The position numbers and the translations under genes are program-made. The notes beneath the pieces are model-generated. The model did not search any database and was not told where the DNA came from. It saw only the letters and a program-made list of their open reading frames with translations. DNA of 64,000 nt. It comes from Bacteroidota bacterium (lineage in GTDB: Bacteria > Bacteroidota > Bacteroidia > Flavobacteriales_D > Crocinitomicaceae). Below, in pieces: positions 8,983-17,433 of this stretch (positions are counted from its first letter, which is position 1; each line of letters begins with the position of its first letter). The DNA lies in the NCBI GenBank assembly GCA_024280155.1, contig JAJRQQ010000079.1:1-64000 (forward strand), read 5' to 3'.

Positions 8983-9795
8983 TTACCCCAATGCTACATC
9001 TAAACTCATCATTACTACAAATCCTACCATAAAACCTAGTGTGGCCAAATCGGTGTTTTTATCTCTCTGAGTTTCTGGAATAACCTCTTCCACAACAACA
9101 AATATCATAGCTCCTGCTGCAAAAGCTAAGGCATAGGGGAGAATAGGCGTAAAAGTAAATACTGCCCAAGCTCCAAGTACACCTGCAATAGGTTCAACTA
9201 TCGCAGAAAGTTGTCCAAAGAAAAAGCTCTTCTTCCTGCTCATTCCTTGTCTTCTTAGTGGCATTGAAACTGCAAAACCTTCAGGGAAATTCTGTATTCC
9301 AATTCCAATAGCTAATATCATAGCAGCTTCAATGGTTGCGCCTGGTAAATCTGCGGCAACTGCTCCGAATAATACACCAACAGCAAGCCCTTCTGGAATG
9401 TTATGTAATGTTATGGCAAGAACAAGTAGCATTGTTTTGTTCCATTTTGTCTTAGGTCCCTCAGCTTCATTTTTATTGAAGTTAATGTGTAAATGAGGGA
9501 GGATTTTATCTAATCCAAAAAGAAACATTGCTCCCATCATAAAGCCAATTGCTGCTGGAACCCAACTTCCTCCTGATAACTCTATCGCAGGATTCAAAAG
9601 ACTCCAGAAACTTGCAGCAACCATAACTCCACCGGTAAACCCTAATGCTACATCAAGAACCGTTCTGTTCATTGTCTTGAAGAAGAAGACAAAAGCCGCC
9701 CCAAAAGCAGTGACTAGCCAAGTGAAAGTCGTAGCAACTAATGCGGCTAATATTGGGTCAATACTTTTAAACCATTCTGTAAGTTCATTCCACAT
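8983..9795 (-). CDS. ZIP family divalent metal transporter
   Basis: Inner-membrane metal importer of the ZupT/GufA branch, 270 residues with about eight helices. The two metal-site helices carry HNIPEGLAVG (131-140) and QNFPEGFAVS (168-177), and the loop between helices 3 and 4 has HLH (101-103). It is divergent from a DtxR/MntR-type regulator with a palindromic site between them, so zinc, manganese or iron uptake under metal control is likely. The metal cannot be told from sequence. Confidence 0.92.
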   Translation of the reverse strand: MWNELTEWFKSIDPILAALVATTFTWLVTAFGAAFVFFFKTMNRTVLDVALGFTGGVMVAASFWSLLNPAIELSGGSWVPAAIGFMMGAMFLFGLDKILPHLHINFNKNEAEGPKTKWNKTMLLVLAITLHNIPEGLAVGVLFGAVAADLPGATIEAAMILAIGIGIQNFPEGFAVSMPLRRQGMSRKKSFFFGQLSAIVEPIAGVLGAWAVFTFTPILPYALAFAAGAMIFVVVEEVIPETQRDKNTDLATLGFMVGFVVMMSLDVALG

Positions 9796-9826
9796 AAAGT
9801 TTGTTTTAGGATGTAAAACTAATAAA

Positions 9827-9842
9827 GTTAGACTAATCTAAC
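9827..9842. promoter_or_regulatory. Palindromic operator between the ZIP and DtxR-type genes
   Basis: GTTAGA-CTAA-TCTAAC is a perfect 6-4-6 inverted repeat 31 bases from the ZIP start and 35 from the regulator start. It resembles DtxR/MntR boxes (TTAG...CTAA cores), so the regulator probably controls both genes from it. Confidence 0.7.
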
Positions 9843-9856
9843 AATTTTTATATGGT

Positions 9857-9873
9857 TAATTTTGTTAATTTTG
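9857..9873 (+). promoter_or_regulatory. Tandem -7 boxes for the DtxR-type gene
   Basis: Two copies of TAATTTTG, nine bases apart, both matching TAnnTTTG, lie directly before the start codon at 9878. Use of the second would give an almost leaderless mRNA. Confidence 0.5.
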
Positions 9874-9877
9874 TTTT

Positions 9878-10570
9878 ATGTTATCGTTTACAGAAGAGAA
9901 TTATCTAAAAGCATTGGTTCAGTTAACTGGTTTTGAAGTAGGTTCGAAAGAAGTTGGTGTGAATAAATTGGCGAGTAAATTGAATGTGAAACCTGCTACT
10001 GTTACTGATATGGTGAAACGTTTGAAAGAAAAATCGTTTGTAAATTATAAAAAATATGGCAAAATATCATTGACCGATTCTGGTGAAAAGTTGGGGATGT
10101 TTGTTGTGAGAAGACATCGTTTGTGGGAAACTTTCTTACACGATCAGCTCGATTTTTCTTGGAATGAAGTTCACGAATTGGCAGAAGATTTAGAGCACAT
10201 ACATTCAGAAAAGTTGATTAATGGACTAGATAAATTACTAGGATACCCTAGTTTTGATCCTCATGGAGATGCAATCCCAAATAGCAAGGGAGAAATTTTT
10301 ATTCCTTTCCGAAAAACATTATCAGAAGTTGAAGTGAATGAGTCTTGTAGAGTTGTTGCTGTGAAAGATAATTCGTCTGATTTTTTACAATATTTGGATA
10401 AGCTAGGGTTAAAAATAAATGACACCATCAAAATAATTCAGTTGGAAGAATTTGATTCATTGACAACGATTAAAATTAACGACAAGCAATTCGTCGTTTC
10501 TCCAAAATTCACAGAAAACATTTATGTTGTTTGTCCTACTTGTGGTAAAGCAAAAAATTGTACTTGTTAG
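9878..10570 (+). CDS. DtxR/MntR-type metal-dependent transcriptional regulator with FeoA (SH3-like) domain
   Basis: Metal-sensing repressor, 230 residues. A winged helix (about 5-65; KPATVTDMVKRLKEKSFV) is followed by the metal-binding dimerisation domain (about 70-140; RRHRLWETFL, then HELAEDLEHIHSEKL with the usual E and H ligands) and a C-terminal FeoA/SH3-like domain (about 150-217). The protein ends in a Cys-rich tail, C219-x2-C222-x5-C228-x-C230, which looks like a small metal knuckle. It is divergent from the ZIP transporter, so feedback control of metal import is likely. Confidence 0.9.
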   Translation: MLSFTEENYLKALVQLTGFEVGSKEVGVNKLASKLNVKPATVTDMVKRLKEKSFVNYKKYGKISLTDSGEKLGMFVVRRHRLWETFLHDQLDFSWNEVHELAEDLEHIHSEKLINGLDKLLGYPSFDPHGDAIPNSKGEIFIPFRKTLSEVEVNESCRVVAVKDNSSDFLQYLDKLGLKINDTIKIIQLEEFDSLTTIKINDKQFVVSPKFTENIYVVCPTCGKAKNCTC

Positions 10571-10630
10571 AAGGTAAAATCATAAAATGAGAACTTGACA
10601 GATATTATAATCGTCGATTTAGCTTTTTAA

Positions 10631-12607
10631 TTATTGTTTTACTATTGTTTTTACAATCTTTGCTCCAGACTCATTTGTTAAATGTACAATATAGTATCCA
10701 TTTTCTTCTTGAGAAAGATCGAATGAACTATCCTTAGAAAAAGTAAATGAAGAAATGTTTCTACCGTTTAAATCATATACGCTTACTTCAATTATACCTT
10801 CTTGGTTCGCTTCAATTTTGAACACACCACTAGAAGGGTTTGGGGAGATTGAAAATTCTATATTTTTATTTATTTCATCTAGTCCAACTGCAGTGAAATT
10901 CTGGTCGTGCGTTATTGCACCTTGGTTATTGATTATCCAATTATTCGGGTCAATTTGACTCAATTGAATCACGTTGCCTAAGTCCGGGATTGAATATTGT
11001 TGTGTGTTGTTTGAAATTGGTATACGAATAATGGTGTCGTTTGTACTTTGTCTAGAAAGTCTTAATTCTAGTTCATTTGTGAATAATGGGGTAGAACTAG
11101 AAGTTGTTTGATTAATTTCTAATAAGAAATCATTTCCGACCATGTTCCATCGTGCAGAATAAGTTGGGAAACCTTCACCAAAATACCATTCGTTAAATGC
11201 GTTGGTTAAATCGACACCTGAAGCATTGGAAAGGTAATCTCGAACAACAATTCCATGGATGGTACTATCCGTAAAATCTGTTTGAATTTGTTTTAAGGTA
11301 TTGAAGAAAATTTGGTCGTCATTTACGAGAAATCGGAAGGTATGAATAATTGCTGCACCTTTATCGTAACTTAAACGTCCGCTAAAAATCCGACCTTCAT
11401 TTAAACTATCTAAACACCAAACGCTTCCACCTGGAGAACTTTTTATGTTTGCATGTTTACTGTTCATGTCAGTAGTTGTCTCATTTGGGTACAGGTTTTC
11501 TAGCATTAAATAAGAGCTATAGGTTGCAAATCCTTCATTGACCCAAATATCAGCCCAAGAAGCACATGTAACATTGTCTCCCCACCATTGATGACCTAAT
11601 TCATGAGAAGTTAATCCTTTGTTGAACCAGCCTTGAGTTGTCATTGTTTGATGTTCCATTCCGTCACCTAAGGGTGCCATACAATGCCCGTATTTCTCGT
11701 CATCAAAAGGGTAAGATCCATATAGATTGGCGAATAATTCCATGAAGTCAACAGTTTCGTCAATATCATTTTGAAAAGTAGGCAATGTCTGAGGATTGTT
11801 GTAGATGAAGTTTTGAATTAAAACGGGTGTTAATGCACCAGTTGGATTTGCATAAACATTATATTCTACATATTCAGCAACTGCAACGGAGATTAGGTAA
11901 TAATCGATTGCATGTCTGTGCATCCATTCATAGCGTGTTGTACCATTTCCAAGGTCAACTACATTTTCTAGAACTCCATTTGATCCTGCTTTACATGTTG
12001 TTGGTACAGTAACTTTTATTGAACAACTATCAGCTTTGTCCGTTAAAGATTGTTTACATGGCCACCATTCGTATGCTGAAAAAGGTTCTGAAAGAGAATA
12101 GGTAACTTGGTTACCCCAACTTCCAGACGTTGCGTTTGTCATTCCCGAGCCACCCAAGGGATTTGTTGCTGCACTTGGTGGTGTTCCATTGTAATCTATT
12201 TCAATTTTAAAACTCTGTCCTGTCGTTAAGTTTACAGGAACTTTAATTGCAGAATTATTTCTAGAATATGGAGTAGATGTTCCGTTTAATCGAATGTCTG
12301 TTATTGTAAAAGTAGGGAATAGCTCAAAAAGCACAGAATCTAACATTTCTTTTGCTACACCGTGAATTTCTCCTGTTCCTGCAATATCAGTTACTAGATT
12401 ATTCATTGCGACATCTAATGCATAAAAGTGAACATCATACCTTTCTGTCTCTGCGATTTTGGCTACAGAAAGTGAATTGCTTTTTAATTGATTGTTCGAA
12501 AAGTGGTCTCTTTTAAAACAAACTTTAGAGTTGTCATTTTGCGCCGAAGAAGTAAATGAAATTAGGACTAGTGTAAAAGCAGAGATGACAGAGATAAATG
12601 TTTTCAT
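10631..12607 (-). CDS. Secreted M1 family metallopeptidase with T9SS C-terminal sorting domain
   Basis: Gluzincin aminopeptidase, 658 residues. A signal peptide (1-22, ending SSAQ) is followed by the M1 N-terminal beta domain, an exopeptidase-type GDGMEHQ (315-321), and the zinc site HELGH (335-339) with third ligand E358 (NEGF). The last 75 residues (from SISPNPSSG) are a type A T9SS sorting domain with the YDLNGR and NGYYIVHL strands, so the enzyme is exported across the outer membrane and attached to the surface or released. It lacks the large C-terminal helical domain of PepN. It is probably for peptide scavenging. Confidence 0.93.
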   Translation of the reverse strand: MKTFISVISAFTLVLISFTSSAQNDNSKVCFKRDHFSNNQLKSNSLSVAKIAETERYDVHFYALDVAMNNLVTDIAGTGEIHGVAKEMLDSVLFELFPTFTITDIRLNGTSTPYSRNNSAIKVPVNLTTGQSFKIEIDYNGTPPSAATNPLGGSGMTNATSGSWGNQVTYSLSEPFSAYEWWPCKQSLTDKADSCSIKVTVPTTCKAGSNGVLENVVDLGNGTTRYEWMHRHAIDYYLISVAVAEYVEYNVYANPTGALTPVLIQNFIYNNPQTLPTFQNDIDETVDFMELFANLYGSYPFDDEKYGHCMAPLGDGMEHQTMTTQGWFNKGLTSHELGHQWWGDNVTCASWADIWVNEGFATYSSYLMLENLYPNETTTDMNSKHANIKSSPGGSVWCLDSLNEGRIFSGRLSYDKGAAIIHTFRFLVNDDQIFFNTLKQIQTDFTDSTIHGIVVRDYLSNASGVDLTNAFNEWYFGEGFPTYSARWNMVGNDFLLEINQTTSSSTPLFTNELELRLSRQSTNDTIIRIPISNNTQQYSIPDLGNVIQLSQIDPNNWIINNQGAITHDQNFTAVGLDEINKNIEFSISPNPSSGVFKIEANQEGIIEVSVYDLNGRNISSFTFSKDSSFDLSQEENGYYIVHLTNESGAKIVKTIVKQ

Positions 12608-12704
12608 GATATAGTTTTGTATAAAGATAATAAATCCCTCTCAAAGAATGAACTATTTTAGGGTTGAATACTGAACGGTAGTTTTTGTTGATTTTAGAGC
12701 AAAA

Positions 12705-12737
12705 AAAAGCTCCGATTGAATTTCAATCGGAGCTTTT
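12705..12737 (-). terminator. Intrinsic terminator of the OmpA/TPR lipoprotein gene
   Basis: A 15-base perfect stem (AAAAGCTCCGATTGA and its complement) with a 3-base loop; the A-run on the left becomes the U-run on the minus strand. Confidence 0.85.
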
Positions 12738-12753
12738 AATAAGTATTGTAATC

Positions 12754-14454
12754 TTACATTATTGCAGTAAATGCTGCATTTTCAAGATATTTGATAAACT
12801 CTCTATCTTTTATTGCTTTTGCTTTATAAGAAGCATCTTTAGCAAAACAGTTTTTCAAGTTGTCAACGATTTTCTTTAAATCATCAGATTTAGCAGCTGC
12901 AATTGCTTTCAAGTAGTATCCTTGAGCCGTTTCAGCATCGTCAGAATTGTCAATTGTTTCAATTGCACCAGCAGCGTTATCTTGGATAACTTGTACTAAA
13001 GCTTTATTGCAAGAAGCATCATCTCCTAAGTTAGAAGCAGCATCATCGTAATCACCATCTTGAATGTTGATGATTCCTTTGTTGTAGTTTACTTCATCTC
13101 CAGAACCGTCAGCTTCATTGAATAAATCCATTGCTTTTGTTCTATCTCCATCTAATCCAGCGATAGCACCTAAGTTATTCTTAGAAACTGGATTATCTTG
13201 AATACCGTTTGCTTTTTCAAATTTAGCTTGTGCTTCAGCAACTTTATTTTGTTTGTACAATACAGCACCAACATTGTTTGCTCCTCTGTAATCTTCAGGA
13301 TAGTTGTTTTCAGCTAAAGTAAACAATCTTAATTGCTCGTTTAAATCTTCAGTTAAAGTTGCTGTAAATAATAATTCTTCAACAGTTAATGTGTCAGGAT
13401 TAGAAACAGATAATGCTTTTAATTCTTCATCAGAGAAACCAGTTTGGTCATAAACAGTAATCATCTCAGCACGACGTAAAGAAGGGAAGATGTTTTTGTC
13501 TAAGTAAGTAAAAGTTTTACCCATATCTCTCATTGCTTGCTCTCTATCAGCAGGACTAGAAATTGTTTCTAATACACGTAGAACTAAGTTTTTGTCATCT
13601 TCGTTCATTGTAGAGTCTTTCTCTAAAGCTACTTTGAAACCATCGTAATCTTCACCAGAACCATTCAATTTGTACATTCCGTCAGTTTGGATTGTATCAT
13701 TTTTTGCATTTTTCGCAATCTTCACTGAAGATTCTTTTGCAGAATTTGCACGGTCAGTAGAAAGTGTATTGTTTTTATCTTCTTCACCTTCTGGAGAAGC
13801 ATAACCTGTAATGTTTACAGATTTGATTTCAACTTTAGCATCAGATTGTGCATTTGATAAAAACGCTTCGTATGCTTTGATGTCGTCATCTTTTAATTCT
13901 TTAGATTTAACAACTGACTTTCCTTTATCGTAATTGATGACAGCAGTAAAGTTTTCTTCAGTTACTCTTTGGAATTCATCTTTAGCGATGATTACTTTAA
14001 AATCTTTATTTACTAATAAAGGAGTAATGATAGTTGCATCAGCAATTTTAGTTTCAGGAATATCTCCTTTCTCTTTTGTTCCTTTATAAATTTTTCCTGT
14101 TGCAGTCAAATCTACTGCTTCCATGTCTGGAGAATAAGCAATAACATCAGTGTAAGTGATTGTTCCACCTGCTTTGTATTGTACAACTTCTCCATTGCCT
14201 GTTGCTTTTTCACCTTGAACTCTCAATGGCTTAAGTGCATGCGTTCCGTACATAGGTACGATTTCAGCAGCAGCTTTTTTATTGATTCCTTTCTCTGGGA
14301 AAGTGATGTCAACTTTGATTCTTACTGAATCACCGTGCATCTCTAATGGGTCTGGTGTTGCAGTGTACTCAACATCTTTTAATAAATTACATCCTGTAGC
14401 TAATACTCCAGTAGCAACAAAGAATGTTAAAACTTTTACGGTTTGCTTTTTCAT
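12754..14454 (-). CDS. OmpA-like/TPR outer membrane lipoprotein
   Basis: Acidic lipoprotein of 566 residues: signal peptide and lipobox ATGC (about 19-22), an N-terminal beta-rich domain (about 25-160) that I do not recognise, an OmpA-like peptidoglycan-binding region (about 165-265; NYDKGKSVVKSKEL, then VNITGYASPEGEEDKN and LSTDRANS), and a C-terminal set of TPR-like helical repeats (about 355-560; YRGANNVGAVLYKQNKVAEA and similar). It probably links the outer membrane to peptidoglycan and scaffolds other proteins. A strong private terminator and a single-gene layout suggest an abundant, separately expressed protein. Function beyond this is unknown. Confidence 0.75.
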   Translation of the reverse strand: MKKQTVKVLTFFVATGVLATGCNLLKDVEYTATPDPLEMHGDSVRIKVDITFPEKGINKKAAAEIVPMYGTHALKPLRVQGEKATGNGEVVQYKAGGTITYTDVIAYSPDMEAVDLTATGKIYKGTKEKGDIPETKIADATIITPLLVNKDFKVIIAKDEFQRVTEENFTAVINYDKGKSVVKSKELKDDDIKAYEAFLSNAQSDAKVEIKSVNITGYASPEGEEDKNNTLSTDRANSAKESSVKIAKNAKNDTIQTDGMYKLNGSGEDYDGFKVALEKDSTMNEDDKNLVLRVLETISSPADREQAMRDMGKTFTYLDKNIFPSLRRAEMITVYDQTGFSDEELKALSVSNPDTLTVEELLFTATLTEDLNEQLRLFTLAENNYPEDYRGANNVGAVLYKQNKVAEAQAKFEKANGIQDNPVSKNNLGAIAGLDGDRTKAMDLFNEADGSGDEVNYNKGIINIQDGDYDDAASNLGDDASCNKALVQVIQDNAAGAIETIDNSDDAETAQGYYLKAIAAAKSDDLKKIVDNLKNCFAKDASYKAKAIKDREFIKYLENAAFTAIM

Positions 14455-14541
14455 AATACTTCTTAATAATAGTCTATTTCAATTTTCAACTGCAATAATA
14501 CATAAAATAGTTAACATAATAAGGGCTTTTAATGCTCATTT

Positions 14542-15057
14542 TTAATTTTCTATAGAAATTTGTGCTTTTAACCGATTAATCCATGAAAAATCCAGACTAT
14601 TTTTTTTTAATTGAGAAATCGTTAGTTGTTTTATAGGGTCAATTTTATTTGGAGCGATTTCCTCTAAAGGATACAAAACAAAATTTCGTTCTCTGAAGTG
14701 AGGATGAGGGACAGTAAGTTTTCCTGTTGAAAAAATTTCACTCCCGTAGAAAATGATATCGATGTCTATTTTTCTTGATTCATACCCGTCTTTTTTTGTT
14801 TTAATTCGACCGATTTTTTGCTCAATGAGTTGAGTGGATTGAAGAAGTTGAATTGGTTGAAGTGAAGTTTTGATTTCTATACAACAATTGTTGAATAATT
14901 CTTTGGTTTCAAATCCCAACGCCTCTGTTTCATACACCGATGATGTTTTAATAACCTCCCCGATATTTTGATCTATCAGTTGAATGGCTTTTGAGAGAAT
15001 TTCGATTTTATTTCCTAGGTTTGAGCCTAAACTGAGGTGTATCGATCTTATTTCCAT
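14542..15057 (-). CDS. folK: 2-amino-4-hydroxy-6-hydroxymethyldihydropteridine pyrophosphokinase (HPPK)
   Basis: Cytosolic folate enzyme that transfers pyrophosphate from ATP to hydroxymethyl-dihydropterin. The 171 residues include LSLGSNLGNK (9-18), SSVYETEALGF (39-49), the HPPK signature region RKIDIDIIFYG near 93 with the metal-binding DxD, and PHPHFRERNFVLYPL (117-131). It overlaps the gldD start by 10 bases and is the last gene of the mutY-ssb-gldE-gldD-folK run. Confidence 0.95.
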   Translation of the reverse strand: MEIRSIHLSLGSNLGNKIEILSKAIQLIDQNIGEVIKTSSVYETEALGFETKELFNNCCIEIKTSLQPIQLLQSTQLIEQKIGRIKTKKDGYESRKIDIDIIFYGSEIFSTGKLTVPHPHFRERNFVLYPLEEIAPNKIDPIKQLTISQLKKNSLDFSWINRLKAQISIEN

Positions 15058-15614
15058 TCAAAAGTTTGAATAAATTCATCCAGGTCTACTTGTAAATAGT
15101 CCAACGTTGGCTTTAGTGAGTCGTAGTTTGGTGTAGAGTTAAAGTAAACTACTCCACTTACAAAATGGTTCGAAGAATCCGTTAAATAAAATTGAAATGG
15201 AGAAGCGACGTTACCTTCTAGTGCGAAAAAAGTACAATAAACTTTAGCGTCATGTCTTAGAATTCGTTTGTCATTTATCGCAGTAGCTTTGATTTTGTGT
15301 TCATCAATTTTGTCATTGACATAGTTTACGTATGTTGAAAGAGGTTCCTCCATTTTGATGTAGGACAAGTGCAATGAGCCATTTAATTGACCTAAATCAA
15401 TATCTTTGTGACAAGTTTTGTTACCATTGTTAATTACGGGTTTTACCTTGTAAAAAGTCGGGATTAAAAAAGAATATTGGCAATCATCATTGTACCTCTC
15501 GTAATTGTGTTGAGGTAATTCTATTCGTAAAAATGTTGGAGGTTTAGGAATCTTTGCTTCTTCTTTACAAGATGAGATTAGAAATATAAGGGCGATAAAT
15601 AGGAACTTTTTCAT
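15048..15614 (-). CDS. gldD: Gliding motility lipoprotein GldD
   Basis: Lipoprotein required for gliding motility in Flavobacterium; biochemical role unknown. The 188-residue product has a signal ending ISSC (lipobox Cys at 16) and the family's PKPPTFLRIELPQHNYERY stretch directly after it. It is four bases downstream of gldE and overlaps folK, the conserved order gldE-gldD in Bacteroidota. No other gld core genes are in this window, so motility of this strain cannot be concluded. Confidence 0.93.
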   Translation of the reverse strand: MKKFLFIALIFLISSCKEEAKIPKPPTFLRIELPQHNYERYNDDCQYSFLIPTFYKVKPVINNGNKTCHKDIDLGQLNGSLHLSYIKMEEPLSTYVNYVNDKIDEHKIKATAINDKRILRHDAKVYCTFFALEGNVASPFQFYLTDSSNHFVSGVVYFNSTPNYDSLKPTLDYLQVDLDEFIQTFEWK

Positions 15615-15618
15615 GCTG

Positions 15619-16941
15619 TTATTTTTGTGTTATTTTCACCATTTTTATCCTTCTTTTATCACTGGATTCAATCGTTAATTTCAGATCGCCAACTTCAATG
15701 TATTCATTGTTTGCTAGGATTTCTCCCGCTTTCTCAACGATAAAACCACCGAGTGTTTCTGCGTTCTTACTGTCAAAATCACTCTCGCTAATGCCTAAAA
15801 CCTTGATAAAGTCAATTAGAGAGGTTTTACCTTCAAACAAATACGTTTTTTCATCGATCTTTGTGTATTCTAAACGGTCGTTATCGAATTCATCAGTAAT
15901 ATCACCTACGATCTCTTCAAGAATATCTTCTAGCGTAATGATTCCATTCGTTCCTCCATATTCATCTGCAACTAGAGCAATGTGAACCTTTTTCTCTTGA
16001 AACTCTTTTAGTAAGTCATCAATTTTTTTGTTTTCAGGAACAAAAAAAGGAGGTCGAATTAAACGTACCCAATCAATATCACCTTCTTTTCCGATATAAG
16101 GAAGGAGGTCTTTAATAAAAAGGATACCGATTACTTTGTCGAATGATTTTTCATAAATAGGGATTCTAGAATGTCCACATTCTAGAATAATTTTCATTAC
16201 ATCTACAAATAAGGTGTTTTTTTCAATTGCTTTAACATCCATTCTAGGTTTCATGATTTGACGTACTTCAGTTTTTCCAAAATTCACGATTCCTTCAAGA
16301 ATTTTATGTTCTTCATTCTTTATATCGGACTCTTTTGTAAGAGCAAGTGCAGCTTCAAGCTCATCGGAAGATATATCTACAGAGTTTGACTTAAATTTAC
16401 CCAAGATAAGTTTAGAGCCTTTGACAAGGAAGAACCGTATCCATGAGATAGGCGGAATCTTGTTTAATACAATTAATAGAGGGCTTGTTTTTTTGCTAAA
16501 TCCTAATGCGTTTTTTGTTGCGTATATTTTTGGAATAACTTCTCCCAATAAGAGTAAAACCAAGGTGATTAAAACTGCCTCGAGAAGGAATCGAAGACTC
16601 TCGTTAATATTTGAATCTCCATATAATTTATTTAAAAGGGCACTGGAAAGAATAACGATACCAACATTTACGAAATTATTAGCAATGAGTATCGTGGCAA
16701 GTAGTTCCTTAGGGATGTGGAGTAATTTTGAAACTGATTTAGCGTTTTTACTTGTATCTTCTTTTAATTTATCTTTATCATTTGGGCTCAGAGAGAAAAA
16801 AGCAGCCTCTGAACCAGAAATGAGTGCTGACATTAAAAGTAAGAACAATAGCACAGCTAACATGATGACTTCAGTTGTACCGAATGAAGCTGTGATTAGC
16901 CCGTTTAAGGGCATGATACTGGGGGGTTCTATTGGGGTCAT
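15619..16941 (-). CDS. gldE: Gliding motility-associated protein GldE (CNNM/CorC-type, CBS domains)
   Basis: Membrane protein of 440 residues: N-terminal CNNM (DUF21) domain with helices at about 20-45, 75-105, 110-130 and 140-165, two CBS domains (about 215-335; PRMDVKAIEK, then DEYGGTNGIITLEDILEEIVG), and a CorC-type C-terminal domain (about 345-435). Flavobacterium GldE is partly redundant with GldD by genetic evidence. Distant relatives transport magnesium or cobalt, but transport has not been shown for GldE. It sits 15 bases downstream of ssb in the same run. Confidence 0.94.
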   Translation of the reverse strand: MTPIEPPSIMPLNGLITASFGTTEVIMLAVLLFLLLMSALISGSEAAFFSLSPNDKDKLKEDTSKNAKSVSKLLHIPKELLATILIANNFVNVGIVILSSALLNKLYGDSNINESLRFLLEAVLITLVLLLLGEVIPKIYATKNALGFSKKTSPLLIVLNKIPPISWIRFFLVKGSKLILGKFKSNSVDISSDELEAALALTKESDIKNEEHKILEGIVNFGKTEVRQIMKPRMDVKAIEKNTLFVDVMKIILECGHSRIPIYEKSFDKVIGILFIKDLLPYIGKEGDIDWVRLIRPPFFVPENKKIDDLLKEFQEKKVHIALVADEYGGTNGIITLEDILEEIVGDITDEFDNDRLEYTKIDEKTYLFEGKTSLIDFIKVLGISESDFDSKNAETLGGFIVEKAGEILANNEYIEVGDLKLTIESSDKRRIKMVKITQK

Positions 16942-16956
16942 TGAGGTGGGTGCGTT

Positions 16957-17403
16957 TTAAAAAGGTAAGTTTGTTGAATCATTTTTAATTATTGTATCCA
17001 CTTTAGAAGGAGTGTCAGGTGTCCCATCTGTACTATATGGAGCTTGATAAGTTGCCTTTTGATGATCAGGGCGAGTGAGTATGTTTAGCTCATTTGCAAG
17101 AATTTCTGTTGTGTAACGCGTAATACCGTCTTTGTCTTGCCATGACCTTTTTCGAAGTTTCCCTTCAATGTAAACTTTTTGACCTTTTCTAACATATTTT
17201 TCAACCACCGAAGCAAGACCTCTCCAGACAACAATGTCATGCCACTCCGTATTTGTTACTTTTTGATCTGTATTTTTATCTGTATAAGATTCGGAGGTTG
17301 CAATTGAAAAATTAGCAACAACAGCACCGTTTTCGAGATGACGCACTTCAGGGTCTTTTCCTAAATTCCCAATTAAAATAACTTTGTTTACTGAACCAGC
17401 CAT
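16957..17403 (-). CDS. ssb: Single-stranded DNA-binding protein
   Basis: Homotetrameric OB-fold protein that coats single-stranded DNA. Of 148 residues, 1-105 are the OB fold (NKVILIGNLGKDPEVR, then YVRKGQKVYIEGKLR), followed by a short low-complexity linker and the C-terminal interaction tip ending NLPF. The tip is less acidic than the DDDIPF type. It lies between mutY and gldE; two DUF3127 OB-like proteins elsewhere in the window have similar tips. Confidence 0.96.
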   Translation of the reverse strand: MAGSVNKVILIGNLGKDPEVRHLENGAVVANFSIATSESYTDKNTDQKVTNTEWHDIVVWRGLASVVEKYVRKGQKVYIEGKLRKRSWQDKDGITRYTTEILANELNILTRPDHQKATYQAPYSTDGTPDTPSKVDTIIKNDSTNLPF

Positions 17404-17433
17404 TATCTATTTTTTAATAAATGTAAAAAAAAA

